Assembly: GCA_028768525.1 (NCBI GenBank)
Contig: CP054837.1
Location: forward strand, 3,964,001-4,028,000
DNA: 64,000 nt
Direction: 5' to 3'
From: Desulfobacter sp.
GTDB lineage: Bacteria; Desulfobacterota; Desulfobacteria; Desulfobacterales; Desulfobacteraceae
The position numbers and the translations under genes are program-made. Positions 32,161-41,795 of the stretch are shown here, one piece after another (position 1 is the stretch's first letter; each line of letters begins with the position of its first letter). The notes under the pieces are model-generated. The model was not told where the DNA came from and made no database searches. It was given only the letters and a program-made list of their open reading frames with translations.

Positions 32161-34599
32161 ATGAAAGTCAGTTTAAGCTGGTTGCGCGAATATATTCCCG
32201 TTGACCTGGATTCCCAGGAAATGTCGGACCGCCTCACCATGGCCGGGCTTGAGGTGGATGCCATTGAAAATCTTTATGATTACCTGGACAACGTTGTCGT
32301 TGGAAGGGTGGTCGAGGCAAAGCAGCATCCCAATGCGGACAAGCTGACCTGCTGCGCCGTGGATACCGGCAAAGGGGAACTCTCTCCCATCGTCTGCGGA
32401 GCCCCCAATGTCAGGGAAGGCATGTTTGTGGCCTGCGCCCTGCCCGGAGCGGTGCTGCCCGGCGACTTTAAGATCAAAAAGAGCAAGCTGCGCGGGGAAA
32501 AATCCCACGGCATGCTCTGTTCGGCAGCTGAACTGAGGCTGGACGCCGATGCCGCCGGCATCATGGATCTGGAGGGCGAGCTTGAACCGGGGATGCCCCT
32601 GGAAAAAGCCCTTGCCCTGACTGACACTGTATTTGAAATTGACCTCACCCCGAACCGGCCGGACTGTTTGAGCCTCATTGGGGTGGCCCGGGAGACCGGT
32701 GCCTTTACCGAGCCTAAAAACAGGGTAACCCTGCCCGAGGCGGAGCTTCCCGCTGAACGGATCGGTTCCAAATCCATCCATGATTTTGCACGCGTGGAAA
32801 TCAAAGATCCCGAACTCTGCCCCAGGTATACGGCAGGGATGCTTTTCGACGTCAAAGTGGGACCCTCTCCCTTCTGGCTGAAACAGCGCCTGGAATCCGT
32901 TGGTCTGACCCCCATCAATAATGTGGTGGATATCACCAACTATGTGATGATGGAAACCGGACAGCCCCTGCACGCATTTGATTTCGATAACCTGGCCCAG
33001 GGAAGAATTGTTGTAAAAACCGCGGGCAGCGGCATTGAATTTACCACCCTGGATTCAAAGCTTCACAAGCTGGAGCCTGAAATGCTCATGATCTGCGACG
33101 GGGAAAAACCCGTTGCCATCGCCGGTGTCATGGGCGGTGAGAATTCGGAAATTTCCGACACCACCACCCGGGTGCTGGTGGAAAGTGCCTATTTCAATCC
33201 GGTGTCCGTGCGCAGGACAGCCAAACGGACCGGCATCGGCACTGACGCCTCCCACAGGTTCGAGCGGGGGGTGGATCCCGAGGGCACTCTTTTTGCCATG
33301 AAACGGGCCGTTGCCCTGATGGCCGAGCTATGCGATGCAGAAATTGCCGAGGGAACGATTGATGAACATCCCCTGAAATCCGAGCCGGTGGTTATTGATC
33401 TGAAGGCCGAGGCCCTGAATGTCCGTCTGGGTACTGATTTTTCCGCCCAGCAGATTGCAGAAATCCTGGAATCCGTTGAGTTCAAAGTCGAAGCCGACGG
33501 CCAGGGACGGCTCAAGGTTCTGGTGCCCTCTTTCAGGGTGGATGTTGCCCGCCCGGAAGATCTGTCAGAAGAGGTGGCCCGTCTCTGGGGGTATAACAAT
33601 ATCGAAACCAGCTACCCGCCGGTGCCGGCCAGGGGGAAGGTGCTGAACCCCCGTTTGCTCCTCCGTGACAAGATCCGCCGGGCCATGACAGGCTTTTCAT
33701 TTTACGAGGCCATCAACTATAATTTCATCCATGCCGACTCCCGTCAGAGGCTTGGATTTGGGGAGGACGACCCCCGGCAGGCAGCCGTGGAAATCCTCAA
33801 TCCCATTTCCGAACAGATGTCCGTGCTCCGGACTTCTCTTGTGCCGGGGTTGCTTGAGACCATGAAACGGAACCTGGCCCAGCAGACCGAAACCCTCAAA
33901 GTTTTTGAGGTCGGGAAAGCCTTTTTTGACAAGGGGAAGGGCGAACAGCCCCGGGAGGTTGAAATGGTCTGCGGACTGATGACCGGCAACCGGACCGGCC
34001 AGACCTGGTATTCAAAAGTTGAATCCATGGACTTTTTCGACCTGAAAGGGGTGGTTCAGGGGCTGCTGGATGAACTTTTTATCACCGGCGTCCGGTATGA
34101 AAAAATCCAGGATGACTCCTGCCCCTATTTTGAAGCCGGATACGGCGCCGCAGCAGTGAAGGACGGCCGTTTGCTCTGCACCCTGGGTAAAGTGGATGCT
34201 GCCGTGCTCAAGGCCTACGGCCTGAAACAGGATGCCTATGTGTTTGACATGGATATGGATGCCATCCAGGCTGCCATGCCCGAAGCCATTCAGGCTGAGC
34301 CCCTGCCCAGATTCCCGGCCATTTCCCGGGACATGACCTTTATTGTGGATGCAGCGGTTGAAGTGGGTGCCGTGCTGGAGAATATTGCTGAATTCTCCAG
34401 AAAGCAGGCCCTGATCGAAGATTATTTTCTCTTTGACGTATTTGAAGGGGAAAGTATCGGAGCTGGGAAAAAATCACTCTCTTTCAGGGTGGTATACCGG
34501 TCAGCCAGTAAAACCCTCACCGAAAAGAACATTAAAAAAATTCACACCAATCTGTCCAAACGGATTCTGGATGATTTCGGTGCTGTTCTGCCCGGTTAA
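32161..34599 (+). CDS. pheT: Phenylalanyl-tRNA synthetase beta subunit
   Basis: The large subunit carrying editing and tRNA-binding functions. The 812-residue protein starts MKVSLSWLREYIPVDLDSQEMSDRL. Its parts in order are an EMAP-like tRNA-binding domain (ADKLTCCAVDTG, ICGAPNVREG), the B3/B4 editing region, the B5 domain and the C-terminal ferredoxin-fold anticodon-binding domain (LPRFPAISRDMTFIVD to the end). Length and order are normal. It completes the infC-rpmI-rplT-pheST unit. No ihfA or MerR-type gene follows; tRNA-Gly comes next. Confidence 0.97.
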   Translation: MKVSLSWLREYIPVDLDSQEMSDRLTMAGLEVDAIENLYDYLDNVVVGRVVEAKQHPNADKLTCCAVDTGKGELSPIVCGAPNVREGMFVACALPGAVLPGDFKIKKSKLRGEKSHGMLCSAAELRLDADAAGIMDLEGELEPGMPLEKALALTDTVFEIDLTPNRPDCLSLIGVARETGAFTEPKNRVTLPEAELPAERIGSKSIHDFARVEIKDPELCPRYTAGMLFDVKVGPSPFWLKQRLESVGLTPINNVVDITNYVMMETGQPLHAFDFDNLAQGRIVVKTAGSGIEFTTLDSKLHKLEPEMLMICDGEKPVAIAGVMGGENSEISDTTTRVLVESAYFNPVSVRRTAKRTGIGTDASHRFERGVDPEGTLFAMKRAVALMAELCDAEIAEGTIDEHPLKSEPVVIDLKAEALNVRLGTDFSAQQIAEILESVEFKVEADGQGRLKVLVPSFRVDVARPEDLSEEVARLWGYNNIETSYPPVPARGKVLNPRLLLRDKIRRAMTGFSFYEAINYNFIHADSRQRLGFGEDDPRQAAVEILNPISEQMSVLRTSLVPGLLETMKRNLAQQTETLKVFEVGKAFFDKGKGEQPREVEMVCGLMTGNRTGQTWYSKVESMDFFDLKGVVQGLLDELFITGVRYEKIQDDSCPYFEAGYGAAAVKDGRLLCTLGKVDAAVLKAYGLKQDAYVFDMDMDAIQAAMPEAIQAEPLPRFPAISRDMTFIVDAAVEVGAVLENIAEFSRKQALIEDYFLFDVFEGESIGAGKKSLSFRVVYRSASKTLTEKNIKKIHTNLSKRILDDFGAVLPG

Positions 34600-34662
34600 A
34601 TTCCTGGCAGTAGGGATTTGGGAATTATCGGATAGGTTTTTTTTGAAAGCGGCAAATGGGTG

Positions 34663-34691
34663 TTGACAAACGGAAACCGCCCTGTTATATT
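34663..34691 (+). promoter_or_regulatory. Sigma-70 promoter of tRNA-Gly
   Basis: TTGACA (34663-34668) and TATATT (34686-34691) are 17 bases apart; transcription would start near 34698, just before the tRNA. Confidence 0.75.
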
Positions 34692-34702
34692 CAGCCGCTA
34701 AT

Positions 34703-34778
34703 GCGGGCATAACTCAGTTGGTAGAGTGCAAGCTTCCCAAGCTTGATGTCGCGAGTTCGAGCCTCGTTGCCCGCTCCA
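34703..34778 (+). tRNA. tRNA-Gly (anticodon CCC)
   Basis: A 76-base cloverleaf with acceptor arms GCGGGCA/TGCCCGC, anticodon stem CAAGC/GCTTG, loop TTCCCAA (anticodon CCC, glycine), T-loop GTTCGAGCC and encoded CCA end. Confidence 0.95.
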
Positions 34779-34880
34779 TCTTTTTAGGTATGGGATGGCA
34801 GATTTGTTCCATTTAATGGGGTAAAATATGATCTGAGCCAAGGCTTACGGCGAAGATTTGTTGGGTTTGTACTAACGGGA

Positions 34881-34901
34881 ACGGGCATCTGCCCGTTTTT
34901 G
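34881..34901 (+). terminator. Terminator hairpin between tRNA-Gly and rimP
   Basis: ACGGGC (34881-34886) and GCCCGT (34891-34896) form a 6-bp stem with loop ATCT and are followed by TTTTT. It lies about 100 bases past tRNA-Gly and 35 before rimP, so it could end the tRNA transcript or attenuate the rimP-nusA operon. Confidence 0.6.
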
Positions 34902-34935
34902 TATTTGTGGAAGATATAAAAGGTTGCTTTAAGAC

Positions 34936-35412
34936 ATGGGATTTATCAGACAGAAAGAATTGGGCAGGATTGAACTAAAGGTTCATGAGGTGGCAGCACC
35001 GCTGTTCGCAGCTGAAAAATATGAGTTGGTCCATGTCGAGTGCGTCACCAGCAACCGGGAGAAGATCGTTCGGCTTTACATGGATAAACCCGGCGGGGTC
35101 ACCCTGGACGACTGCGTGTCCGTCAGCCGGGAACTGGGGGACCTCATAGACGTACACATCGAAGAGATCGGCAGCTACAGGCTTGAGGTCTCTTCCCCGG
35201 GCCCCAACCGCCCCTTGAACACCAGAGAAGATTTTCTGCGGTTTGAAGGACAGCGGATTAAGATTGAACTCCATGAGCCGATCAGCGGCCAGAAAAAGTT
35301 CACCGGGATTCTTGAGAAGACTAACAATGATTCTGTTGTAATTGCAGTTGATGGTAAGAGCCTCGAAATTGACGGGATGATGATCACCAAGGCAATGCTC
35401 GCAGGTCAGTAA
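34936..35412 (+). CDS. rimP: Ribosome maturation factor RimP
   Basis: RimP helps mature the 30S subunit. The 158-residue protein has the two-domain RimP layout: an alpha-beta N-terminal part with LVHVECVTSNREKIVRLYMDKPGGVTLDDC and the family motif YRLEVSSPGPNRPLNTREDF, then a small beta-barrel C-terminal domain. It precedes nusA by 17 bases, the usual rimP-nusA-infB order. Confidence 0.95.
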   Translation: MGFIRQKELGRIELKVHEVAAPLFAAEKYELVHVECVTSNREKIVRLYMDKPGGVTLDDCVSVSRELGDLIDVHIEEIGSYRLEVSSPGPNRPLNTREDFLRFEGQRIKIELHEPISGQKKFTGILEKTNNDSVVIAVDGKSLEIDGMMITKAMLAGQ

Positions 35413-35429
35413 TTTGGAGAACACTTAAC

Positions 35430-36845
35430 ATGTTTATCACAGATATAAAAAGGGTAATTGACCAGGTAAGCCGTGAAAAAGGGATTGATGCCGAAGTACT
35501 CATCAACACCCTGAAAGAGGCCATCATTTCGGCTGCCAGGAAAAAAATCGGACCCAGGGCGGATATTGAAGTCCATTATGATGAGAAAAGTGGTGATGTT
35601 GAAGTCTTCCATTTTAAAGAGGTGGTCGAAGAGGTTGAATACCCGGACAGCGAACTGACCCTTGACGAGGGCATGGAATATGATCCTGAATGTGAAATCG
35701 GCGACTCTTTAGGTATCCGCATTGATACCGAGGAATTCGGCCGCATTGCCGCCCAGTCCGCCAAACAGGTGATTATCCAGAAAATGAGAGAAGCCGAGCG
35801 CAACGCCGTCTATGAAAATTTCATCCATAAAAAGGGTAAAATCATCAACGGCATTGTCCAGCGTTTCGACCGGGGCAGTATTGTGATCAATCTCGGGCAG
35901 GCCGAAGCCGTCCTGCGGCCCCGGGAGCAGATGCCCAAAGAAAATTATAAGCGGGGCGACAGAATCCGCGCCTATGTTCTGGACGTGCTTGAAGAGTCCA
36001 AGGGTGCCCAGATTCTATTGTCCAGAACACATCCTGAATTCCTTGTTGAACTATTCAAGACCGAAGTGCCGGAAGTGGCCGAGGGAATCGTGACCATCCG
36101 GGGTGCCGCCCGTGTGCCGGGAATCCGGGCCAAGGTGGCGGTATCTTCCATGGATTCCGATGTGGATCCCGTCGGTGCCTGTGTGGGCATGAAGGGAAAC
36201 CGGGTGCAGAACATCGTCCAGGAACTGAGGGGCGAGAAAATCGATATTGTCCAGTGGAGCCCTGACATTGCGCGCTTTGTCTGCAATGCCCTGTCTCCGG
36301 CTGAGATTGCTAGGGTCATCATTGATGAGGACAACCAGTCCATGGAGGTTATTGTCAATGACGAGTACCTGTCCATTGCCATCGGCAAGGGCGGGCAGAA
36401 CGTGTCTCTGGCCTGCGAAATTACCGGATGGCATCTCGAGGTAACCTCGGAAGAGGATTACAGCCGTGAGGTCAAAGAAGGATATGACAGCCTCATGAGG
36501 CTGACCGGCGTCGGCCTGCCCATGGCCGAAGTGCTGTTTAAGGCCGGATATGCGTCACTCTATGATGTTCTGGAGGCTCCGGTTGAGGATATTGCCGGGC
36601 TCATGGGCATTCACCCCGAGGACGCGATACTTGTCATCCAGGAAGCCGGGCAGATCATTGAGGCGGACCGCCTCGGTGCAGATGCCTTTGCCGAGGACGG
36701 CGGGGCCGGAGAGCTTGAGGCCGGGGGTGAGATGGTTGAAGGCGAGATGCCCGAATACGAAGATGAAGCCGAAGAATCGGCAGACGAAAAAGATACCCAG
36801 GATGAGGGTCCTGATGATGCAGATCAGGACGAGATCATTGACTAG
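35430..36845 (+). CDS. nusA: Transcription termination/antitermination protein NusA
   Basis: NusA binds RNA polymerase and modulates pausing, termination and antitermination. The 471-residue protein has the N-terminal RNAP-binding domain (residues 1-130) and the S1 domain (KGKIINGIVQRFDRGSIVINLG). Two KH domains follow (PVGACVGMKGNRVQNIVQELRGEKIDIV and SIAIGKGGQNVSLACEITGW). A helix-hairpin-helix region and a short acidic C-terminal tail end the chain. The second acidic repeat of E. coli NusA is not evident. It is followed by infB after 64 bases. Confidence 0.97.
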   Translation: MFITDIKRVIDQVSREKGIDAEVLINTLKEAIISAARKKIGPRADIEVHYDEKSGDVEVFHFKEVVEEVEYPDSELTLDEGMEYDPECEIGDSLGIRIDTEEFGRIAAQSAKQVIIQKMREAERNAVYENFIHKKGKIINGIVQRFDRGSIVINLGQAEAVLRPREQMPKENYKRGDRIRAYVLDVLEESKGAQILLSRTHPEFLVELFKTEVPEVAEGIVTIRGAARVPGIRAKVAVSSMDSDVDPVGACVGMKGNRVQNIVQELRGEKIDIVQWSPDIARFVCNALSPAEIARVIIDEDNQSMEVIVNDEYLSIAIGKGGQNVSLACEITGWHLEVTSEEDYSREVKEGYDSLMRLTGVGLPMAEVLFKAGYASLYDVLEAPVEDIAGLMGIHPEDAILVIQEAGQIIEADRLGADAFAEDGGAGELEAGGEMVEGEMPEYEDEAEESADEKDTQDEGPDDADQDEIID

Positions 36846-36909
36846 GTTGCATCGGTAAAGCGACGGGAAAAGATTAGAATCAATAAAAGAGGATTACTGG
36901 GGGCAACGA

Positions 36910-39816
36910 ATGGCGAAGGTCAGAGTATATGAGTTGGCTAAAGATCTCAACATGACAAATAAACAGCTGCTCAACAAGATGAAGGAATTGAAAATTCAAG
37001 TAAAAAGCCATATGAGTTCTCTGGAAGACAGCGCTGTAATTGAGATCAAAAACAGCTTGTTTGGAAAGAAGAAACAGCAGACTGATGTGAAGGTGAAGCC
37101 CTCTGTTATCCGCCGCCGGAAAGCAAAAGCGGTTGAGTCCGATGTGCCGGAGGCCGAAGAAATTCCTGTTGAGGATGATGAGGTGGAGGCCGATACCGCC
37201 GAGGCACCCCTGTCCAAGGAAACACCGACTGAAACACCCGAGGCCCAGGCCCCAGAAGCGTCTACTGACGCACCGGAAGAGCCTGTGGCTGAAGATGAGA
37301 AAAAGGCTGAGCCTAAGCCCATGGCCAAGAAGAAAACGAAAACAAAAAGTGCTGAACCGGCAAAAATCATCCGGCCTGCCAAGGTTGAGGAAAAGCCCGA
37401 ACCGGCGCCGGAACCGGTCGCTGAACCTGTACAGGAGGCCGCGCCCGTAAAAGAGGCTCCGGCAGAAAAGCCCGTTTCAGCACCTGAGGCACCTGCCGTC
37501 GAGACAGCAAAAACCGCTTCGGCCGATTCAAAAGAGGAACCCGCCAAGACGGCGCCTGAGTCAGAAGCATCCGCTGAGGAGGCTGTCGAGGCCACACCTG
37601 CTCCCGAAACGAAAAGCGACCCGAGCCAGGCAGCAGAAGATAAGGCTGCAGGCAAAAAGAAAAAGAAAAAGTCCAAATCCACGCCGGCAAAGATTGTCAG
37701 GGTGGCGGACCCCGCCGTCCTGGAGAATATCCGGCGGATGCGGCCTTCCGAAGATAAAAAAGCGGGTGGGAATGGCAGACCTGCTGCCGCCAGAAACGGC
37801 GGCCAGAGCCAGCCGGCTGCCCCTGGAATGGTAATGCCGCCTGAACCGGGAGCGGATCCCCGCAAAAAGAACTGGGGCCGGGACCTGCCCCCCGTTGATG
37901 GTCCGGGCGCCGGCAAAAAGAAACGGCGGAAGAAAAAAGCCGTTGTTGAGCGGGACGATTTGTACAGGGGCCGCGGCCGTAAAAAACGGGGTAAAAAGGA
38001 AACCCGGGGTAAAAAGGGTGCCTTCCAGAAGACCCAGATCACCACACCCAAGGCTATCAAGCGCCGTGTCAAAATTGATGATGCCATTGAATTGGCGGAA
38101 CTGGCCAAGCGGATGGGCATCAAGGCCAACGAGATGATTGCCAAGCTCATGGGCATGGGCGTCATGGCCACCGTAAACCAGACCATTGATTATGACACCG
38201 CCTCCCTTGTGGCTGCCGAATTCGGGTTTGAAGTGGAAAAGGCCAGCTTTGAAGAAGAGGCCCTCCTCCATGTCACCGAAGAAGAAACAGATGACGACAA
38301 TATGGAAGAATGCCCGCCTGTGGTTACCATCATGGGCCATGTCGACCACGGCAAGACTTCTCTGCTGGACGTGATCCGGGAATCCAAGATCACTTCCGGA
38401 GAGGCCGGCGGTATTACCCAGCACATCGGTGCCTATAATGTTGAAACCCCCAACGGCGGCCGGATTACATTCCTGGACACCCCGGGCCATGCCGCCTTTA
38501 CCGCCATGCGGTCCAGGGGCGCCAAGGTCACGGATATCGTTATCCTGGTCGTTGCTGCCGATGACGGGGTGATGCCCCAGACCATTGAGGCCATCAACCA
38601 TGCCAAAGCCGCAGATGTTCCGGTTGTTGTGGCCGTGAACAAAATGGACAAGGCCGGGGCAGACCCCGACCGGATCATGCGCGAGCTTTCCGAGCATGAC
38701 CTGCTGGCGGAAGACTGGGGCGGCAGCGTGATCTTTGTGAAGGTCTCCGCCAAAACCGGCGAGGGCATTGACGAGCTGCTGGAAATGGTCCTGCTTCAGG
38801 CCGAAGTTCTGGAACTGCAGGCCAACCCGGACAGAAACGCCAGCGGTTACGTGGTTGAATCCCGCCTGGATACCGGCCGGGGCTCAGTGGCCACCGTGCT
38901 GGTGAAGCAGGGTACCCTCAAAGACGGGGATCCCATTGTCTGCGGGCTGCATTCCGGACGCATCCGCGCCATGATCGATGACACCGGTTCCCGGATCAAG
39001 GAAGCCGGTCCCTCCATGCCCGTGGAAATTGTCGGGCTGACCGGCGTTCCCGATGCCGGTGACGAATTCATTGCCGTTGCTTCGGACAAGGATGCCAAGC
39101 AGATCGCCGGCCACCGCATGCAGAAACAGCGGGCCAAGGAACTGGCCAAGAAAAGCCGGGCCAACCTTGAAAAAATGTTCGAGAACCTGGGCTCCGCCGA
39201 GGTCAAAGAACTCAAACTTATTGTCAAGGCCGACGTGCAGGGCTCCATTGAGGCCCTTAATGACTCCCTCAAGGATCTGGCCAAGGAAGAGGTGGATGTC
39301 AAGATCGTTCATTCCGGCGCCGGCACCATCAATGAGTCCGACGTTGCCCTGGCCGCAGTATCCGATGCCATCATCATCGGCTTCAACGTCCGGCCCAACC
39401 CCCAGATCCGGAAGCTGGCCAAGGACGAGAATGTGGATATGCGCTTCTATGATATCATCTACGATGTCATCAATGATATCAAGGCGGCCCTGGACGGCAT
39501 GATGCCCTCCACCTTCCACGAAATCATCATCGGCCGCGCCGAGGTCCGGGATACCTTTGTGGTACCCAAGATCGGAACCATCGCCGGCTGCGCCATCACC
39601 GACGGCAAGGTGATCCGGGGCAAAAAGGTCCGGCTGCTCAGGGACGGCGTCATCAAATGCGATACGGAACTCTCCTCCCTGCGCCGGTTCAAGGACGATG
39701 TCAAGGAAGTGGAACAGGGCTTTGAGTGCGGTATCGGCCTTGAAAAGTACAATGACATCAAGGTGGGCGATGCCATTGAATGTTATGAAGTCGAAGAACG
39801 GAAATATCAGGGGTAA
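36910..39816 (+). CDS. infB: Translation initiation factor IF-2
   Basis: IF-2 is the GTPase that brings initiator tRNA to the 30S subunit. The 968-residue protein begins with an IF2_N domain (MAKVRVYELAKDLNMTNKQLLNKMKEL). A roughly 300-residue low-complexity linker rich in Glu, Ala, Pro and Lys follows, then a second N-domain segment near residue 390. The G domain starts at residue 476 with GHVDHGKTSLLD, followed by DTPGHAAF and NKMDKAG. Domains II, III and IV complete it, with EVRDTF...GTIAGC in domain IV. Long delta-type linkers are common. Confidence 0.97.
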   Translation: MAKVRVYELAKDLNMTNKQLLNKMKELKIQVKSHMSSLEDSAVIEIKNSLFGKKKQQTDVKVKPSVIRRRKAKAVESDVPEAEEIPVEDDEVEADTAEAPLSKETPTETPEAQAPEASTDAPEEPVAEDEKKAEPKPMAKKKTKTKSAEPAKIIRPAKVEEKPEPAPEPVAEPVQEAAPVKEAPAEKPVSAPEAPAVETAKTASADSKEEPAKTAPESEASAEEAVEATPAPETKSDPSQAAEDKAAGKKKKKKSKSTPAKIVRVADPAVLENIRRMRPSEDKKAGGNGRPAAARNGGQSQPAAPGMVMPPEPGADPRKKNWGRDLPPVDGPGAGKKKRRKKKAVVERDDLYRGRGRKKRGKKETRGKKGAFQKTQITTPKAIKRRVKIDDAIELAELAKRMGIKANEMIAKLMGMGVMATVNQTIDYDTASLVAAEFGFEVEKASFEEEALLHVTEEETDDDNMEECPPVVTIMGHVDHGKTSLLDVIRESKITSGEAGGITQHIGAYNVETPNGGRITFLDTPGHAAFTAMRSRGAKVTDIVILVVAADDGVMPQTIEAINHAKAADVPVVVAVNKMDKAGADPDRIMRELSEHDLLAEDWGGSVIFVKVSAKTGEGIDELLEMVLLQAEVLELQANPDRNASGYVVESRLDTGRGSVATVLVKQGTLKDGDPIVCGLHSGRIRAMIDDTGSRIKEAGPSMPVEIVGLTGVPDAGDEFIAVASDKDAKQIAGHRMQKQRAKELAKKSRANLEKMFENLGSAEVKELKLIVKADVQGSIEALNDSLKDLAKEEVDVKIVHSGAGTINESDVALAAVSDAIIIGFNVRPNPQIRKLAKDENVDMRFYDIIYDVINDIKAALDGMMPSTFHEIIIGRAEVRDTFVVPKIGTIAGCAITDGKVIRGKKVRLLRDGVIKCDTELSSLRRFKDDVKEVEQGFECGIGLEKYNDIKVGDAIECYEVEERKYQG

Positions 39817-39824
39817 GTCCTATT

Positions 39825-40211
39825 ATGAAACCCTATACCCGTGCAGACCGAGTCTCAAACGCCATTCAGACGGCCATCACCGACCTGCTGTCCAGGAAAA
39901 TCCAGGACCCCCGGCTGGAGATGGTCACGGTGTCCGGTGTGAAACTGTCACCGGACCTGAGCATTGCAACGGTCTACGTCACCGTGTTCGGAGACGACAA
40001 AAGAAAGCAGGATGCCCTGGACGGATTTAGAAAATCCAAGGGGTATATCAAAAAGAGCATTGCGCCCAAGCTGGGTCTCAAGTTTATGCCTGAACTGCGG
40101 TTCTTCCTCGACGACACCTTCGACCGTGCCGCCCGTCTGGATGCCCTGATCGATGCCGCTCCCAAGGGTGAAGGCCGCGAGGACACCGAAGACAAGGACG
40201 GGGAAGAATAA
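39825..40211 (+). CDS. rbfA: Ribosome-binding factor A
   Basis: RbfA is a KH-fold cold-adaptation and 30S maturation factor. The 128-residue protein shows the family start TRADRVSNAIQTAITDLLSRKIQDPRL and the core LSIATVYVTVFGDD...FRKSKGYIKKSIAPKLGLKFMPELRFFLDDTFD. It follows infB by eight bases and precedes truB by 17, with no ylxR or DHH phosphoesterase gene in between. Confidence 0.96.
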   Translation: MKPYTRADRVSNAIQTAITDLLSRKIQDPRLEMVTVSGVKLSPDLSIATVYVTVFGDDKRKQDALDGFRKSKGYIKKSIAPKLGLKFMPELRFFLDDTFDRAARLDALIDAAPKGEGREDTEDKDGEE

Positions 40212-40228
40212 AACGTCCGGCATTTTCC

Positions 40229-41140
40229 ATGAAAGACGGCATTCTTGTTGTAAATAAACCCGAAGGATTATCCTCGGCCGGAGTGGTCGGCCGGTTGAAA
40301 CGGATCCTGAAGGTAAAAAAAATCGGGCATACCGGCACTCTGGATCCCTTTGCCACCGGTGTCCTGCTCATTGCTGTGGGCAAGGCAACCCGGATATCCA
40401 GGTTTTTTCTGGACGGCAGCAAGGCCTACCGGGCCCGGGTCACCTTGGGGGTTGAAACCGATACCTACGACTGCACGGGCCGGGAAACATTCCGGGCGGA
40501 TCCAGGCGACCTGGCCGGTATAACAGAAGCTGCGCTATCCCGGGTGGTGGCAGGATTCTCCGGGGTCCAGGAACAGGTGGCGCCGGCCTATTCAGCCCTC
40601 AAGCACGAGGGGCAGCCCTTATACAAGCTGGCCCGCCAGGGCAAACCCGTCCAAAAACCGCCGAGGCAGATTGAAATCCACCGGATTGCCATGGAACGCC
40701 TGGAGACTTCTCCCCAGGGACTTCCCGAGTTCAACCTGGATGTGCATTGTTCAGGCGGCACCTATATTCGCAGTCTGGCCTATGATATCGGGAAACAACT
40801 GGGATGCGGGGCCCATCTTTCAGCCCTGAGCCGGACAGGGTCCAGCCAGTTCACAATAGACCAGGCCCTGGCCCTGGATGATATTAAGGAAATGGACCGG
40901 CCGGAAATATCCGCCAGGATTATTTCCATGTCCCAATGCCTGGATTTCATGCCGGCCATCATTGCCGACGAGGCGGCGGCCAAAAAAATCCGGCACGGCC
41001 AGACCCTGGAATGCCAGGGCGCCGGACTTTCAACGGATGACCATATCCGCATCATTGACGGCCAGGATGATCTGCTGGCCATTGTCCGTGCAGATAAATC
41101 CGGCCAAACCTTTAAATATTGTTGCGTTTTTAGCAGTTAA
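40229..41140 (+). CDS. truB: tRNA pseudouridine(55) synthase
   Basis: TruB makes pseudouridine 55 in the T-loop of tRNAs. The 303-residue protein starts MKDGILVVNKPEGLSSAGVV. It has the catalytic aspartate in GHTGTLDPFATGVL (about residue 39), plus YRARVTLGVETDTYDCTG, PPAYSA-type APAYSALKHEGQPLYKLARQG, and CSGGTYIRSLAYDIG. A PUA-like C-terminal region follows (about residues 225-303). It sits between rbfA and rpsO. Confidence 0.96.
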   Translation: MKDGILVVNKPEGLSSAGVVGRLKRILKVKKIGHTGTLDPFATGVLLIAVGKATRISRFFLDGSKAYRARVTLGVETDTYDCTGRETFRADPGDLAGITEAALSRVVAGFSGVQEQVAPAYSALKHEGQPLYKLARQGKPVQKPPRQIEIHRIAMERLETSPQGLPEFNLDVHCSGGTYIRSLAYDIGKQLGCGAHLSALSRTGSSQFTIDQALALDDIKEMDRPEISARIISMSQCLDFMPAIIADEAAAKKIRHGQTLECQGAGLSTDDHIRIIDGQDDLLAIVRADKSGQTFKYCCVFSS

Positions 41141-41279
41141 CTGGTAAAAGTACCAGGCTGTATTGTTATGGTATGTTGGCGGGTAATGTACCCTGATTCT
41201 GAATGGAATATTGGATGAGGGGAGAAACCGCAAAGCAAACATACCAGTTTTATTTATTCCAATTATAAGGAGTTTTACC

Positions 41280-41549
41280 GTGGTATTACTTGCAGAAAAC
41301 AAAGAGGAGATGATTGAAAAATTCAAGCTCCATGAATCCGACACCGGGTCCCCTGAAGTTCAGGTGGCCATTCTGACCCACAGAATCAGCTATCTGACCG
41401 AACACCTCAAGGTCCATAAAAAAGACCATCACTCAAGACGGGGGCTGCTGATTCTCGTCGGCCGGCGTAGAAGCCTGCTGGATTATGTCAAGAAAAAAGA
41501 CATAAACAGATACCGCTCTTTGATCGAAAAGCTCGGACTCAGAAGGTAA
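41280..41549 (+). CDS. rpsO: 30S ribosomal protein S15
   Basis: S15 binds 16S rRNA early in 30S assembly. I choose the GTG at 41280: AAGGAG lies just upstream and the product is then 89 residues, the family standard, with KFKLHESDTGSPEVQVAILTHRISYLTEHLKVHKKDHHSRRGLL. The frame is open back to 41211, but that extension has no counterpart in S15. Followed by a strong terminator. Confidence 0.96.
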   Translation: MVLLAENKEEMIEKFKLHESDTGSPEVQVAILTHRISYLTEHLKVHKKDHHSRRGLLILVGRRRSLLDYVKKKDINRYRSLIEKLGLRR

Positions 41550-41560
41550 AATGACACTTA

Positions 41561-41603
41561 AACCGGTTTTTGACGCTTTCACGGTCAAAAACCGGTTTTT
41601 TAG
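41561..41603 (+). terminator. Strong intrinsic terminator after rpsO
   Basis: AACCGGTTTTTGAC (41561-41574) and GTCAAAAACCGGTT (41584-41597) form a perfect 14-bp stem with a 9-base loop, followed by TTTT and more T-rich bases. As in E. coli, it separates rpsO from pnp. Confidence 0.9.
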
Positions 41604-41657
41604 TTTTTCCGGGCGGCACGTTCTGGGGATGCTTTTATATAAGTTCGCATCTTTGCT

Positions 41658-41727
41658 ATCAAACCAACCTGATCATGGACCTGAGGATTGGTCGAGGAGT
41701 TTGATGGTAAATATGCGGGTTTATAAT
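41658..41727 (+). promoter_or_regulatory. Structured element and probable promoter upstream of pnp
   Basis: The 41604-41795 spacer contains nested pairing: ATCAAA (41658-41663) with TTTGAT (41700-41705), and inside it CCAACCT (41664-41670) with AGG-A-TTGG (41684-41691). TTTGAT (41700-41705), 16 bases, TATAAT (41722-41727) is a plausible promoter, which would make the structure DNA-level or part of an upstream transcript. PNPase genes are often controlled through leader hairpins; here this is inference. Confidence 0.4.
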
Positions 41728-41795
41728 CCTTGAAAGCATCTTTACCATAATACCGCCCTTTTTTTATTATTCACTATCATAATTCAGGAGAAATT

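Noticed and set aside
36996..38697. Two long minus-strand frames (396 and 378 codons) opposite infB
   Set aside because: They arise from the Glu/Ala/Pro/Lys repeats of the IF-2 linker read in reverse. The Ser/Ala/Gly/Phe-rich products look non-biological.
41211..41279. N-terminal extension of rpsO
   Set aside because: S15 is 89 residues in nearly all bacteria, and AAGGAG precedes the GTG at 41280. The extra residues have no counterpart.
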